Notes: a model not told the origin generated them from the letters alone. Shown: positions 1 to 8,906, counted from the first letter of the stretch. The stretch: 64,000 nt of DNA from Corynebacterium freiburgense (GCF_030408815.1 NZ_CP047355.1:1922001-1986000); one strand, 5' to 3'. Made by a program: numbers and translations.

Positions 1-82
1 TGGATATACATACCCCAATAATCAAACTCACGATAAGCTTCTTCATCACAACCACAGACTGTAATCCAAGAAAATAGGAATA

Positions 83-934
83 ATGTCCGTATTGATTATC
101 GCTGAACCTCTTGCTGACCACACACCGCATCAGGTGTGTAATGCGGTTTCCGCAGCTCTTAGAGCCGAGAATATTACTCAGGTTCCTATTACATTAGGTG
201 GCAGTGGAACTGCTTATTGTTTTCAAGGGGTAGAAATTACCCTCCCTACGGTGACCCCGTCCGGCAAACTCACCGAAGCAACCTATGTATTTGATGAGGC
301 CAATGCTCAGGCATATATCGATGTCTCCGATGACATATGCGACCCACATACGGCCGATACATATGGCACTGGCGTCCTCATTGCCGACGCAATCTCCCGT
401 GGTGCAGAGCGTATTGTTCTTGCCACTGCGGGCATCCATACACGTGACGGCGGCACCGGCATTCTGATCGCCCTGGGCGCCCAACCGCTCAATGCCTCAG
501 GTTTACCTGTTCAACCCGGCCAACGGGGACTTTCGGCTATCACCGATATTGACACCGCCCAACTCAATATCCCAGCCGCCTGCGCCGAATGGGTTTTGCT
601 TATCGACGCCGCGCCCCAGCCGTCTAGCCCAAACTTCGCTGCCTTCTGTGGCCTCCCCGAAGACCAAGGTATTGCCGTAGGAATCACATGGCTTTCCAAA
701 CTCATGCATACCAATACGGATCATGTACACGTTCTTCCAGCCCTTCCCACATTGCTTAATTCACTAGGCGTGCCAGAACTTCTGCAAACTCATACCAAAG
801 TTATTCTTGCCACTGCCCCGAACTCTCCTACTCTTTCACTGCTACAGCACTTGGGCGCATCAAATATAGAAACAATTACCATTGGGGCTGGCGAATCTAT
901 GGAGGAAAAAATCCAAGCCCATTTTTCCACCTAA
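83..934 (+). CDS. Glycerate kinase-like protein (short, divergent)
   Basis: Glycerate kinases phosphorylate glycerate with ATP in the cytoplasm. The family is recognised from the segment near residues 93-131, where TYGTGVLIADAISRGAERIV and the following TAGIHTRDGGTGILIALGA match the conserved GTG/DGG glycine-rich block of the GlxK/GarK family. At 283 aa it is clearly shorter than the usual 370-380 aa, and the N-terminus lacks the common DSFKG start, so the middle domain is compressed. An AGGA sits just before the ATG. Its stop overlaps the stop of the convergent membrane gene by four bases. The catalytic activity is inferred from fold only; a degenerate paralogue is possible. Confidence 0.7.
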   Translation: MSVLIIAEPLADHTPHQVCNAVSAALRAENITQVPITLGGSGTAYCFQGVEITLPTVTPSGKLTEATYVFDEANAQAYIDVSDDICDPHTADTYGTGVLIADAISRGAERIVLATAGIHTRDGGTGILIALGAQPLNASGLPVQPGQRGLSAITDIDTAQLNIPAACAEWVLLIDAAPQPSSPNFAAFCGLPEDQGIAVGITWLSKLMHTNTDHVHVLPALPTLLNSLGVPELLQTHTKVILATAPNSPTLSLLQHLGASNIETITIGAGESMEEKIQAHFST

Positions 935-1740
935 TTCCCCGGCAATAATCGTGCGGCAGCTATATGCATTTGCTGATCGAGCGGTGCCTCACGCACTAAT
1001 TGATCTTGCATCCGCAATGCAAAACCATAATGCCGCACAATTGCAACACTGAGCCATGTGAAAAATACATACAGAACAGACGAAAACACCAATAAAATTA
1101 AGCCGCTTTCCCACTTATGCGGCATTCCAGCAAACTCGCGAATCAGTGCATTTAAGTTACCCGGAATATCCGTATACGAAGTAATCGCATAGATCACCCA
1201 TGGAACTACATAGGAAATCACCAAGGGCGCATGGAGCTTCCAATGATGCACCCCTTGACGAACACTTTGTATGCGCCATTGGATAGGCGCTGGAATTACT
1301 GGAAATACCACCGAAATAACATTGCCGACCCCCAACCACAACAGCATTGGATATAAAATCCCAGGAATCGCCAACACTAGTTCGCCCAAACCACGAACAG
1401 CATATGTTACGCCAACTGTAATAAGCAGCATTGGGATTACCACAACGATCGTTTGCACAAGATTCTTTAACAACATAAGCGAAAGAAACGATCGGCCCTG
1501 GTCTAAGGCTCTTAACATTCGAACAATATCGTGCCCAAATATATTAGTTGTAGTTACATCCGCCATAATAAACGTGGCAAAGTACACCGAAAAAAGCAGC
1601 ACAATATCGTATTGATCATTTACCGCCAGCGGCCAAAAAACTAAATAGGCAGCCGCTAAAACCAGATTGACAAGCACCCCTTGCAACCAGCCGAACGGCC
1701 AGGTAAAAGTCCATCGAAGCTCGTCACCAAGGGTTTTCAT
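931..1740 (-). CDS. Multi-pass membrane protein of unknown function
   Basis: The 269-residue product has about six hydrophobic segments (roughly residues 20-42, 45-65, 100-130, 135-160, 185-205 and 225-250), so it is an integral membrane protein. It looks broadly like an ABC-type permease or DUF624-like protein, but no diagnostic motif was seen and no function is assigned. The ATG at 1740 was preferred to an in-frame TTG at 1749; neither has a strong ribosome binding site. It lies 28 bases behind the upstream tautomerase-like gene on the same strand and may be co-transcribed with it. Confidence 0.65.
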   Translation of the reverse strand: MKTLGDELRWTFTWPFGWLQGVLVNLVLAAAYLVFWPLAVNDQYDIVLLFSVYFATFIMADVTTTNIFGHDIVRMLRALDQGRSFLSLMLLKNLVQTIVVVIPMLLITVGVTYAVRGLGELVLAIPGILYPMLLWLGVGNVISVVFPVIPAPIQWRIQSVRQGVHHWKLHAPLVISYVVPWVIYAITSYTDIPGNLNALIREFAGMPHKWESGLILLVFSSVLYVFFTWLSVAIVRHYGFALRMQDQLVREAPLDQQMHIAAARLLPGN

Positions 1741-1768
1741 AAAAATCAAAGTATCAAACAGTAGTTAC

Positions 1769-2158
1769 CTAAGGGAATACATGAACCATCCATGGGTAGG
1801 TTGCCGGAATCTCAAAAGCTTCCTCATTTTCTAAAAATGCTGCCTCACTCGGCAGGTCTGCCGGAGGAGTTAAAAGCCGTGCAAACACCATTGCGATTTC
1901 ATTCAGCGATCGTTGTGGGTCAATCACCGAAATATCTATGCAATACACATTCGCATTCTCTAATTCGGAATCCCCATGCTCCTCCCGATACACCTGACGT
2001 AACTGTTCTTCCTCCGGGCATGGATCTAACCGTTGCTTAATCTGGAAATCTTGGGCGGCCGCGGCGTCGATAAGATTTGCTGATAGCTTATGAAAACGAT
2101 CCTCCAAAAACGCAACTTCGGCATCCGGAACTAAAGCGTGAAAACATATGTTGGGCAT
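1769..2158 (-). CDS. Conserved hypothetical protein, possibly tautomerase-superfamily (DUF1904-like)
   Basis: This 129-residue soluble acidic protein begins Met-Pro, as tautomerase/MIF-superfamily proteins do (the proline is exposed after Met removal and acts in catalysis). It has a late beta-strand/helix segment, YCIDISVIDPQRSLNEIAMV, reminiscent of DUF1904 proteins. The resemblance is by eye and weak. It starts 31 bases from the divergent DUF4921 gene, so the two probably share a promoter region. It may be co-transcribed with the membrane protein downstream. Confidence 0.55.
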   Translation of the reverse strand: MPNICFHALVPDAEVAFLEDRFHKLSANLIDAAAAQDFQIKQRLDPCPEEEQLRQVYREEHGDSELENANVYCIDISVIDPQRSLNEIAMVFARLLTPPADLPSEAAFLENEEAFEIPATYPWMVHVFP

Positions 2159-2189
2159 GCCGCCACCCTAGCGGATAACTTTGATAAGT

Positions 2190-3515
2190 ATGAGCCCACA
2201 ATTGCATTCCCGCCCCATGCCACTTACAACAATGGCCGATGGAACCATTAAACAAGTAAACCCTTTTACCGGCACTGAAGTCTGGACCGTTCCAGGGCGA
2301 GGAAACCGGCCGCTCTCCACCCCCGTATCTCACCCAAAGGCACTGCAACCAGGGGCTTTTACAAATACTTGCGCTTTCTGTGCAGATAATTATCTACAAA
2401 CCCCGCCGGAAAAATCCCGAATGGTTCGCACCGAAACCGGCTGGGAAATACTCCGCGGACTCTTACCCAAACAGTTATTTGAAACCCAAGCAGAATTTCG
2501 GCGCGTGCCCAATTTATTCGAAATCGTGTCCTACGATTTTTGGTGCGCCAACTACGACTTCGTAATGGATAGCGAAACCGAAGCACGAATGAAACGCTAC
2601 TTGGCAGACCCCGAAGGATACGAACACGTTCTCAATATTGTACGCACCCGGTTAAAAGCTGCGGGGATGGACCCAAACCTCCCCGAAGCGCAGCTACTTG
2701 ATCGCGCGGGTGGATATTTCGCAGGTGGGCACGATGTAATTATTGGCCGACGCCACTTTATCGACGGCGCCACTCATGACAATCAACTCGCCTCCTCCGG
2801 CACCCTAAGCATTGACGAACACCGAGCATTCATTCGATTCACGATCGACTCTTTGGAAGACCTATACCGGCGGAACCGGTATTCGCCCTATGTTGCTGTG
2901 TTCCAGAACTGGTTGAAACCGGCTGGAGCTTCATTCGACCACTTGCACAAACAGCTCGTAGCCATTGATGGGCGCGGCTTCCAAGCCGAACAAGAAATCG
3001 CACAACTACGGTCCAATCCCAATATGTTCAACGAATGGGCCGTAGACTACGCCGCCTACCAAAACCTGGTAATTGCAGAAAATGATCACGCCGTGTGCTT
3101 TGCCGGCTTTGGCCACCGCTACCCCACCCTGGAAATCTATTCAAAATCCGCAAGCCCAGAGCCATGGCTACTGACCACCGAAGAACGCGATGCCATGAGC
3201 GACCTAATCCACGCCTGCCACGCAGGCGCCGGACCCGAAATCCCCTGCAATGAAGAATGGCACCACAAACCAGTAGACCTAGATATTCCAATGCCATGGC
3301 GCGTAATGATTAAATGGCGCGTATCCACACTCGCAGGATTCGAAGGCGGAACCAAGATCTATTTGAACACCATTTCACCAAAAGACCTCCGAGACCGAAT
3401 GGTCACCGCGCTCTACCACCTACGCGACGACGGAATCATCAACAAAAACATCCGCATCGCCATGGAATGCAAAGTGGAACGCAATAGCCTGAAATACAAC
3501 CCGTTTTTGAAGTAA
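2190..3515 (+). CDS. DUF4921 family protein, HIT/GalT-like fold
   Basis: The 441-residue protein matches the actinobacterial DUF4921 family, distantly related to HIT and galactose-1-phosphate uridylyltransferase enzymes. Supporting features are the N-terminal DGTIKQVNPFTGTEVWTVPGR, a paired-cysteine CAFC motif near residue 60, and a HIT-like FDHLHKQL near residue 250 where a catalytic histidine would sit. The substrate is unknown; a nucleotidyl transferase or hydrolase role is inference. The ATG at 2190 is used; TTG 2181 and internal ATGs at 2217 and 2232 are alternatives. The G-rich start of repeat block R1 follows the stop directly. Confidence 0.75.
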   Translation: MSPQLHSRPMPLTTMADGTIKQVNPFTGTEVWTVPGRGNRPLSTPVSHPKALQPGAFTNTCAFCADNYLQTPPEKSRMVRTETGWEILRGLLPKQLFETQAEFRRVPNLFEIVSYDFWCANYDFVMDSETEARMKRYLADPEGYEHVLNIVRTRLKAAGMDPNLPEAQLLDRAGGYFAGGHDVIIGRRHFIDGATHDNQLASSGTLSIDEHRAFIRFTIDSLEDLYRRNRYSPYVAVFQNWLKPAGASFDHLHKQLVAIDGRGFQAEQEIAQLRSNPNMFNEWAVDYAAYQNLVIAENDHAVCFAGFGHRYPTLEIYSKSASPEPWLLTTEERDAMSDLIHACHAGAGPEIPCNEEWHHKPVDLDIPMPWRVMIKWRVSTLAGFEGGTKIYLNTISPKDLRDRMVTALYHLRDDGIINKNIRIAMECKVERNSLKYNPFLK

Positions 3516-3638
3516 GCGTTGGGTGAGGTGGGTGGTGGGTGGTTTGAGGTGCGTGGTGCTGGGCGCGTGATTTTGGGCGCGTCGTGTTGGGCGTTGGTCT
3601 GGAGATCTTGAAAAATTTTCTAGTTTTGTAGGGAAATG
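3516..3638. other. G-rich intergenic stretch at edge of repeat block R1
   Basis: Directly after the DUF4921 stop the plus strand is a run of GGG/GGTG words and GGGCGCGT repeats (3530-3600) with no convincing ORF or terminator. Similar G-rich tracts border repeat blocks R3 and R4, so this is probably part of the repeat unit. Confidence 0.5.
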
Positions 3639-3810
3639 AGGCAGATCTGACATCTGTTGTGGGCTAGGAAAGGCAGATCTGACATTGCACGCGAGCGAAT
3701 TCTGTGTTTCCCCTGGTCATGTGGTGATCCTGTGGTGGGCGATGTAAAATCTGCCTTGTTGGGTGGTGGGGTGTGTTAGATCTGCCTGATATTTTGGGCT
3801 GGTGGGCTGG
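3639..3810 (+). repeat. Module B repeat, copy in block R1
   Basis: This segment holds several arms of GGCAGATCTGACA in direct orientation (3640, 3672) and the reverse form, AAATCTGCC / TTAGATCTGCC, at its right side, with about 90 bases between, so it can fold into a large imperfect hairpin. It is nearly identical, in inverse orientation, to 37981-38153 (only a few substitutions and one indel by eye) and more loosely matches 45879-46020. It ends with TTTTGGGCTGGTGGGCTG, which also ends the other copies. No ORF is supported. Confidence 0.85.
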
Positions 3811-3861
3811 TTTTTCGGTGGTGCGCCGCTTTCGCGGGCGTTTGAGCTAGCTTCCTGGGTG

Positions 3862-4200
3862 TTTAATAGGCGCACCCTATCAAACTAGTGATGTTTTCAT
3901 TCCTACTGTCGCAGATTCCATAAAATCGCCTGAAAAAATGGAATTTGTGACAGCAACCAACATTGCACACAAGCGTTGACCTGGGGTTTGTCGCAGATTC
4001 CATAAAAACAGCGAAAAAAATGGAATCTGTGACAGGTTCCCTACCTATCGTGTCGCAGATTCCATAAAATCCGCCGAAAAAATGGAATCTGTGACAACAC
4101 GCCCAACCAGCGCCCAACCGGACCTCCAAAAGACCAACCAGCGCCCGAAAAGACCGGCCCGCGCCAAAAAGGACCGACCAGCATCCAACCAGACCAAGCA
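3862..4200 (+). repeat. Module A repeat (three hairpins), copy R1
   Basis: The block starts with a short stem around CCTATCAAACTAGTGATG. Three long hairpins follow at 3906-3953, 3989-4034 and 4051-4096. Each arm is about 15 bases, TGTCGCAGATTCCAT against ATGGAATCTGTGACA, with an A-rich loop. Conserved linkers are GTTGACCTGGGGTT and GGTTCCCTACCTATCG. The right flank (4097-4200) is a degenerate tandem of roughly 20-base units rich in GACCAACCAGCGCC. The same order occurs at 17060 and, inverted, at 37664 and 58716. The orientation is given as the strand on which the arm mismatches become G-U pairs. Confidence 0.9.
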
Positions 4201-4560
4201 CCTCCCGACCAGAGCCCAGCCAACTCACCCAGGAGACCAACTCAAACCCCCGCAAAACCCTGGATTTCCAGCCCACCAGCCCAAACCGGCGGGGAGTAGT
4301 TTCAAATCCAACCCAAATATAGGGCGCTATACCCAGCCTATAAGGCAGATCTGACATTGCACACAAGAGAACAGCATGTTTTCCCAGGCCAGAAGCAAAC
4401 CCGAGAGCCCACAACACAAATCTGCCTCAATAGACAAACACCCCCTCCGGAAAATCTAAGCTCCATATATCTGACGGCTCTCACAAACCTCGCTCGAATC
4501 AAAACTCAAATCCCTGCCTCACTACCCGCAAAACATGTGTTCTAGGTGTAGCCTTGCTCC
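4201..4560. other. Remainder of repeat block R1 and leader of the amidohydrolase gene
   Basis: From 4265 to about 4440 there are fragments of module B in inverse orientation: AGCCCACCAGCCC, then GGCAGATCTGACATTGCACA at 4343, then a distal AAATCTGCCT at 4429. The last 100 bases before the amidohydrolase ATG show no recognisable promoter elements and only a weak ribosome binding site. No gene is supported. Confidence 0.6.
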
Positions 4561-5763
4561 ATGTCGCTTACTAGCATTGCCGCTTTTATTAATGACCATG
4601 GCGTGGACCTCTCGTGGCAGCGAGAGTTTTACCAATGGATGCATGCGCACCCGGAGCTATCAGGCGAAGAAACTGAGACTGCGGCGGCGATCCGCAAAAA
4701 GTTAGCAGAGTTTTCGTGTGAAGTACTAAGCGGAATTGGAGGCCATGGCATTGTGGCTATTTTCCGTAATGGGGATGGCCCGTGTGCTTTGATGCGCGCT
4801 GATTTTGATGCTTTGCCTGTTCATGAGGATTCTGGCGCAGACTTCGCCTCCACGGAACCTGGGAAAATGCATGCCTGTGGGCATGATATGCATACCACCG
4901 CATTATTGGGTTTATGTGCGATTCTTGATGCCCGGCGGGATCAGTGGCAGGGTACGTTTGTCGCGTTGTTTCAGCCTGCGGAGGAAACAGCTTCGGGGGC
5001 AGCAGCCATGGTTGCCGATAGTTTGTGCGATCTCATACCGAAGCCTGATGTGTGCTTTGGGCAACACGTGGTTGCGGGTCCTGCGGGTACTGTGATGTCT
5101 ATGGCGGGTCCGGCGTTGGCGGCGTGTGACACGATTACAATTACGATTCACGGACGGAGCGCTCATGGTTCAATGCCGCATCAATCAATCGACCCAACGT
5201 TCATTGCCGCAATGATTGTTGTGCGGTTGCAGGGAATAGTTGGCAGGGAGGTTTCCCCGTTCGATTTCGCCGTGGTCACTGTTGGCTCATTGATTTCTGG
5301 GCATACAAATAATACTGTCCCGGGTTCAGCCACGCTTGTATTAAATTGCCGGTTTTATTCGGACGAGGTAAAAACTAAGGTTTACCAGGCGATTCATCGC
5401 GTAGTTACGGCTGAATGTTTGGCAAGCGGCTGCGAAAAGGAACCAGACTTTGAGTATTCAAACCACGGCGAGCTCACCGACAACTCCCCTGAGGTTTTTG
5501 CAAAAGTACGCCCGCTTTTCGACGCCGTGTTCAACAAGGATTCCATTGATGCTCAACCGTGGACTGCGTCCGAAGATTTTTCCGAAATTCCACGGGCCTT
5601 GGGGGTGCCATACCTGTACTGGACTGTGGGAGTGACCCCGCCGGGCGTCGATACGCCGCCGGTAAACCATATGCCAAACTTTATCCCCGATTATGCCCCT
5701 TCGGTATCGGCTACTACCAGGGCAGGTGCGGCCGCAATTTTGAGTTATCTTTCGCGCGATTGA
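4561..5763 (+). CDS. M20-family amidohydrolase (N-acyl amino acid / hippurate hydrolase type)
   Basis: The 400-residue enzyme belongs to the M20D metallopeptidases, which hydrolyse N-acyl amino acids with two zinc or manganese ions. Metal and catalytic motifs are visible: ACGHDMHTTALLG near residue 103, QPAEETASGAAAM near 139, GQHV near 169, a dimerisation-domain segment HGRSAHGSMPH near 197, and TASEDFS near 342. Length is typical. The physiological substrate cannot be read from sequence. It stands alone between repeat block R1 and glgP, 106 bases before glgP, and could be read into it. Confidence 0.88.
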   Translation: MSLTSIAAFINDHGVDLSWQREFYQWMHAHPELSGEETETAAAIRKKLAEFSCEVLSGIGGHGIVAIFRNGDGPCALMRADFDALPVHEDSGADFASTEPGKMHACGHDMHTTALLGLCAILDARRDQWQGTFVALFQPAEETASGAAAMVADSLCDLIPKPDVCFGQHVVAGPAGTVMSMAGPALAACDTITITIHGRSAHGSMPHQSIDPTFIAAMIVVRLQGIVGREVSPFDFAVVTVGSLISGHTNNTVPGSATLVLNCRFYSDEVKTKVYQAIHRVVTAECLASGCEKEPDFEYSNHGELTDNSPEVFAKVRPLFDAVFNKDSIDAQPWTASEDFSEIPRALGVPYLYWTVGVTPPGVDTPPVNHMPNFIPDYAPSVSATTRAGAAAILSYLSRD

Positions 5764-5869
5764 CCTTGCACATGGAGGAACCGGGCGCCGGGCTATATGC
5801 TTATCCCGATGGTGCGTAGCTGACTCGCGCCCGAATACACGTTGTCAATAACCCAGGAGCCCACACACG

Positions 5870-8248
5870 ATGAGTGAAAACGCGCTAGCCGCGAATGTCG
5901 GCGGCCATGTACGCGCCGCCTCCGGTACGTCACCTGCAACCGCAACCGATCGTAAGTTCTGGTTCGGTCTTTCCGCCGCAGTCATGGAACAAATCGCCGA
6001 TACATGGGAAGCGACGACTGCGGCCTACAATGCGACTAGGCAGCAGCATTACTTTTCTGCCGAATTCCTGATGGGCCGCGCGCTGCTTAATAACCTCACC
6101 AACCTAGATATGGTCGATGAGGCTGCCGAGGCAGTACGCGCCAATGGTCATGAACTCTCCGATATTCTCGACGCTGAAAACGACGCCGCACTAGGCAACG
6201 GTGGTCTTGGCCGCCTTGCAGCCTGCTTCCTTGACTCCTGCGCAACACAAGACCTCCCGGTTACCGGCTACGGCATTCTCTACCGATACGGCCTGTTTAA
6301 GCAAAGCTTTATCGATGGCTTCCAAACCGAAGAACCAGACGCTTGGAAAGAAGACGGCTACCCCTTTGTAGTCCGCCGGGAAAACCAACAACGTATCGTC
6401 CGATTTGACGATATGACCGTTCGCGCCACTCCATACGACATGCCAATTACCGGTTACGGCACCGATAACGTTGGCACCCTGCGCCTATGGAAAGCCGAAC
6501 CAATGGCCGAATTCGACTATGACGCTTTTAACTCCCAGCGCTTTACCGATGCCATTGTGGAACGCGAAGCCGTTATGGACCTGTGCCGCGTCCTCTACCC
6601 GAACGACACCACCTACGCCGGCAAAGTACTCCGCGTGCGCCAGCAATACTTCTTTGTATCAGCCTCCTTGCAGGCCATGATCGACAACTACATTGAGCAC
6701 CACGGACCAGACCTTACGCACTTTGCGGACTACAACTGCATCCAACTCAATGACACCCACCCAGTGCTGGCAATCCCTGAACTCATGCGCCTACTTATGG
6801 ACGACCACAATATGGGTTGGGAAGACGCATGGAAAGTAGTGCAAAAAACCTTCGCCTACACCAACCACACGGTCCTTGCCGAAGCACTCGAACAGTGGAA
6901 CTACAGTATCTTCCAACAGCTCTTTGGCCGTGTATGGGAAATCATTATTGAAATCGACCGCCGCTTCCGGGAAGAACTCCGTGGACTCGGCTTCGACGAA
7001 ACCCATATCCACCATATGTCCCCATTGCAAGACGGCACCGTTCATATGGCGTGGATCGCCTGCTACGCCTCGTATTCCATTAACGGCGTAGCAGCACTGC
7101 ACACCGAAATCATTAAGGCAGATACGCTGCGCAACTGGCACGAAATCTGGCCAGAGAAGTTCAATAACAAGACCAATGGTGTAACCCCCCGCCGCTGGCT
7201 AAAGATGTGCAATCCACGGCTCTCTGACCTGATAACCCGCCTCGCTGGTTCTGACGCTTGGGTCACAAACCTGGACGAACTGAAAAAACTCCGTCACTTC
7301 ACCGATGACGATGCCGTAATGCAAGAACTGCTGGACATTAAAGACGCCAATAAAGCAGACTTTGCAAAGTGGATCAAAGTTCGCCAAAACATTGAAATCG
7401 ATCCGCACTCCATTTACGACGTTCAAATTAAGCGCCTCCACGAATACAAGCGCCAATTTATGAACGCCCTATATATCCTGGACCTTTACTTCCGCATTAA
7501 AGAAGATGGCTTAAGCGACGTACCGCCACGCACCTTTATCTTCGGCGCAAAAGCCGCCCCCGGATATGTGCGCGCAAAGGCGATCATTAAGCTCATTAAT
7601 GAAATTGCCAACTTGGTCAATAATGATGAGGAAGTAAATAAAGTCCTCCGTGTAGTTTTCGTGGAAAACTACAACGTATCCCCCGCCGAACACATTATCC
7701 CAGCGGCCGACATTTCCGAACAAATCTCCACCGCAGGAAAAGAAGCCTCAGGCACCTCCAATATGAAATTCATGATGAATGGTGCACTCACACTGGGAAC
7801 CCTCGATGGCGCAAACGTAGAAATCGTGGATTCCGTAGGCTACGACAACGCCTATATCTTCGGCGCCAAAGTTGAAGAACTCCAAGAACTCCGCGCCCAA
7901 TACAACCCACAGGCACACTACGAAACCGTGCCGGGCCTAAAGCGCGCACTCGACGCACTAGTTGATCCCAATATCCTCAACGACAACCACAGCGGCATGT
8001 TCCACGACCTCCGCTCATCACTACTCGATGGTTGCGGTTGGGAAACACCAGACCTCTACTACGTCCTCGGAGACTTTGACTCCTACCGGGAAGCCTGCGA
8101 CCGCATGGCAGCCGACTACTACGCCGATCGGCTCCACTGGGCCCGCATGTGCTGGATCAACATTTGCGAATCCGGCCGCTTCTCCTCTGACCGCACTATC
8201 GCGGACTATGCCCGCGAAGTGTGGAAATTAGAGCACACAAAAATCTAG
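5870..8248 (+). CDS. glgP: Glycogen / alpha-glucan phosphorylase
   Basis: The 792-residue enzyme cleaves alpha-1,4-glucan ends with phosphate to release glucose-1-phosphate and uses pyridoxal phosphate. Seen in the sequence: the N-terminal EFLMGRALLNNLTNL, the GNGGLGRLAACFLDS active-site loop, LNDTHPVLAIPELMRLL, and the cofactor-binding region SNMKFMMNGALTLGTLDGAN near residue 640. Length is typical of bacterial GlgP. AGGAG lies 11 bases before the ATG. A strong terminator follows at 8269. GlgX, 25 kb away, would debranch the limit dextrin this enzyme leaves. Confidence 0.97.
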   Translation: MSENALAANVGGHVRAASGTSPATATDRKFWFGLSAAVMEQIADTWEATTAAYNATRQQHYFSAEFLMGRALLNNLTNLDMVDEAAEAVRANGHELSDILDAENDAALGNGGLGRLAACFLDSCATQDLPVTGYGILYRYGLFKQSFIDGFQTEEPDAWKEDGYPFVVRRENQQRIVRFDDMTVRATPYDMPITGYGTDNVGTLRLWKAEPMAEFDYDAFNSQRFTDAIVEREAVMDLCRVLYPNDTTYAGKVLRVRQQYFFVSASLQAMIDNYIEHHGPDLTHFADYNCIQLNDTHPVLAIPELMRLLMDDHNMGWEDAWKVVQKTFAYTNHTVLAEALEQWNYSIFQQLFGRVWEIIIEIDRRFREELRGLGFDETHIHHMSPLQDGTVHMAWIACYASYSINGVAALHTEIIKADTLRNWHEIWPEKFNNKTNGVTPRRWLKMCNPRLSDLITRLAGSDAWVTNLDELKKLRHFTDDDAVMQELLDIKDANKADFAKWIKVRQNIEIDPHSIYDVQIKRLHEYKRQFMNALYILDLYFRIKEDGLSDVPPRTFIFGAKAAPGYVRAKAIIKLINEIANLVNNDEEVNKVLRVVFVENYNVSPAEHIIPAADISEQISTAGKEASGTSNMKFMMNGALTLGTLDGANVEIVDSVGYDNAYIFGAKVEELQELRAQYNPQAHYETVPGLKRALDALVDPNILNDNHSGMFHDLRSSLLDGCGWETPDLYYVLGDFDSYREACDRMAADYYADRLHWARMCWINICESGRFSSDRTIADYAREVWKLEHTKI

Positions 8249-8268
8249 GTTCTCGCCTAGATAAAACG

Positions 8269-8311
8269 AAACCCACCTGGTTGCAGCACTGTGCAGCAAT
8301 AGGTGGGTTTT
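8269..8311 (+). terminator. Rho-independent terminator of glgP
   Basis: The stem AACCCACCT (8269-8277) pairs with AGGTGGGTT (8301-8309). An inner GCAC/GTGC pair lies in the loop, and a short T tract follows. Its 3' half is duplicated at 16481-16498, at the other end of the accessory island. Confidence 0.85.
8294..8311. repeat. 18-bp direct repeat, left copy, bounding the accessory island
   Basis: CAGCAATAGGTGGGTTTT occurs here and again exactly at 16481-16498. The left copy is the 3' arm of the glgP terminator; the right copy is followed by the longer T run. The pair looks like a duplicated insertion site around the island. Confidence 0.75.
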
Positions 8312-8446
8312 CAAGTTTAAATAGACGCAAAAGCGATATGAAATCCTTACACCTTGCTCCGTCCGAAAATGAAACGACACCTTCTGAATCATTCTCCATT
8401 ACAGTTTTGCACTTGGCGCTACATATCCTGACAAGCAGAGTTTAAA
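8312..8446. other. Short intergenic stretch inside the left island edge
   Basis: This stretch lies between the left direct repeat and the end of the zinc-ribbon gene. No ORF with a ribosome binding site and no clear terminator for the leftward operon is visible. Confidence 0.4.
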
Positions 8447-8590
8447 CTACTGCGGACGCTGGCAGTGAGGACAACGATACGAGTGCGCGCCAAATTGCAC
8501 ATAAAAGACTTTTCCACAACGTGGATTATTGCAAATCGTACGTATATTTTGGTTGCCGCTTGGATAGGCGCTAGCCTCATAAGTAAACAT
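8447..8590 (-). CDS. Small zinc-ribbon protein, last gene of the Hsp70-FtsK operon
   Basis: This 47-residue ORF is too short for routine gene calling, but it has a good AGAAGGGG ribosome binding site 7-8 bases before its ATG at 8590. Its product has four cysteines arranged as a ribbon: ICNNPRCGKVFY (C20, C25) and YRCPHCQRPQ (C40, C43). It likely binds one zinc ion. It lies 34 bases behind the 87-aa helical protein gene and is probably the last cistron of the operon. The partner or target is unknown; an adaptor role is inference. Confidence 0.7.
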   Translation of the reverse strand: MFTYEASAYPSGNQNIRTICNNPRCGKVFYVQFGAHSYRCPHCQRPQ

Positions 8591-8624
8591 TGATTTCCCC
8601 TTCTTTTAATTTAAGTATTCAAAC

Positions 8625-8888
8625 CTAACTTCGAACTTCAGAAATATAGTGGACAGCGCTTGATTTGGCTTCAGAAATAGCCATACTTGCCTTTTGGCAA
8701 CTACGAGTAGCTTGATCCAATAGAGATAAAGCTTGGCGTGTACTCGAATTACTTGTCCCTCCATCAAGAGCCATCAAAGTGGACATGTGACTGTGAATAG
8801 ACTGCGCACAAGCCATTAGATTGTTACTCTGACCTTCAAGATTAGAGTTAAGAGAATTCAAACTTTCTAGCATATTATTAATACTCAT
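8625..8888 (-). CDS. Small helical WXG100-sized protein (no WXG motif)
   Basis: The 87-residue product is almost entirely predicted helix: two amphipathic stretches (about 3-38 and 48-84) are separated by a Gly/Asn/Ser-rich turn, LDGGTSNSSTR. This is the size and hairpin shape of WXG100/ESAT-6-like secreted proteins, but the Trp-X-Gly turn is absent and no C-terminal YxxxD/E signal is obvious. The ATG at 8888 follows AAAGGA by seven bases. It is adjacent to a second protein of the same size, as in ESX partner pairs, and downstream of an FtsK-type ATPase. The function as a secreted or structural substrate is inferred from context. Confidence 0.7.
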   Translation of the reverse strand: MSINNMLESLNSLNSNLEGQSNNLMACAQSIHSHMSTLMALDGGTSNSSTRQALSLLDQATRSCQKASMAISEAKSSAVHYISEVRS

Positions 8889-8906
8889 GTTCAAATCCTT
8901 TCTTTA

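Noticed and set aside
1..82. Possible end of an upstream gene at the left edge
   Set aside because: No open frame with coding character continues to the edge; it holds only the leader of the glycerate kinase-like gene.
3863..4417. 184-aa ORF across repeat block R1, and similar ORFs at 16958-17365, 37381-37719 and 58592-58884
   Set aside because: They read through the hairpins (repeated FHFF, ATR and DSIFF words), have no ribosome binding site and arise from the repeat sequence itself.
8196..8399. 67-aa minus-strand ORF across the glgP end and terminator
   Set aside because: It runs through the terminator and the 3' end of glgP in antisense; no family and no ribosome binding site.
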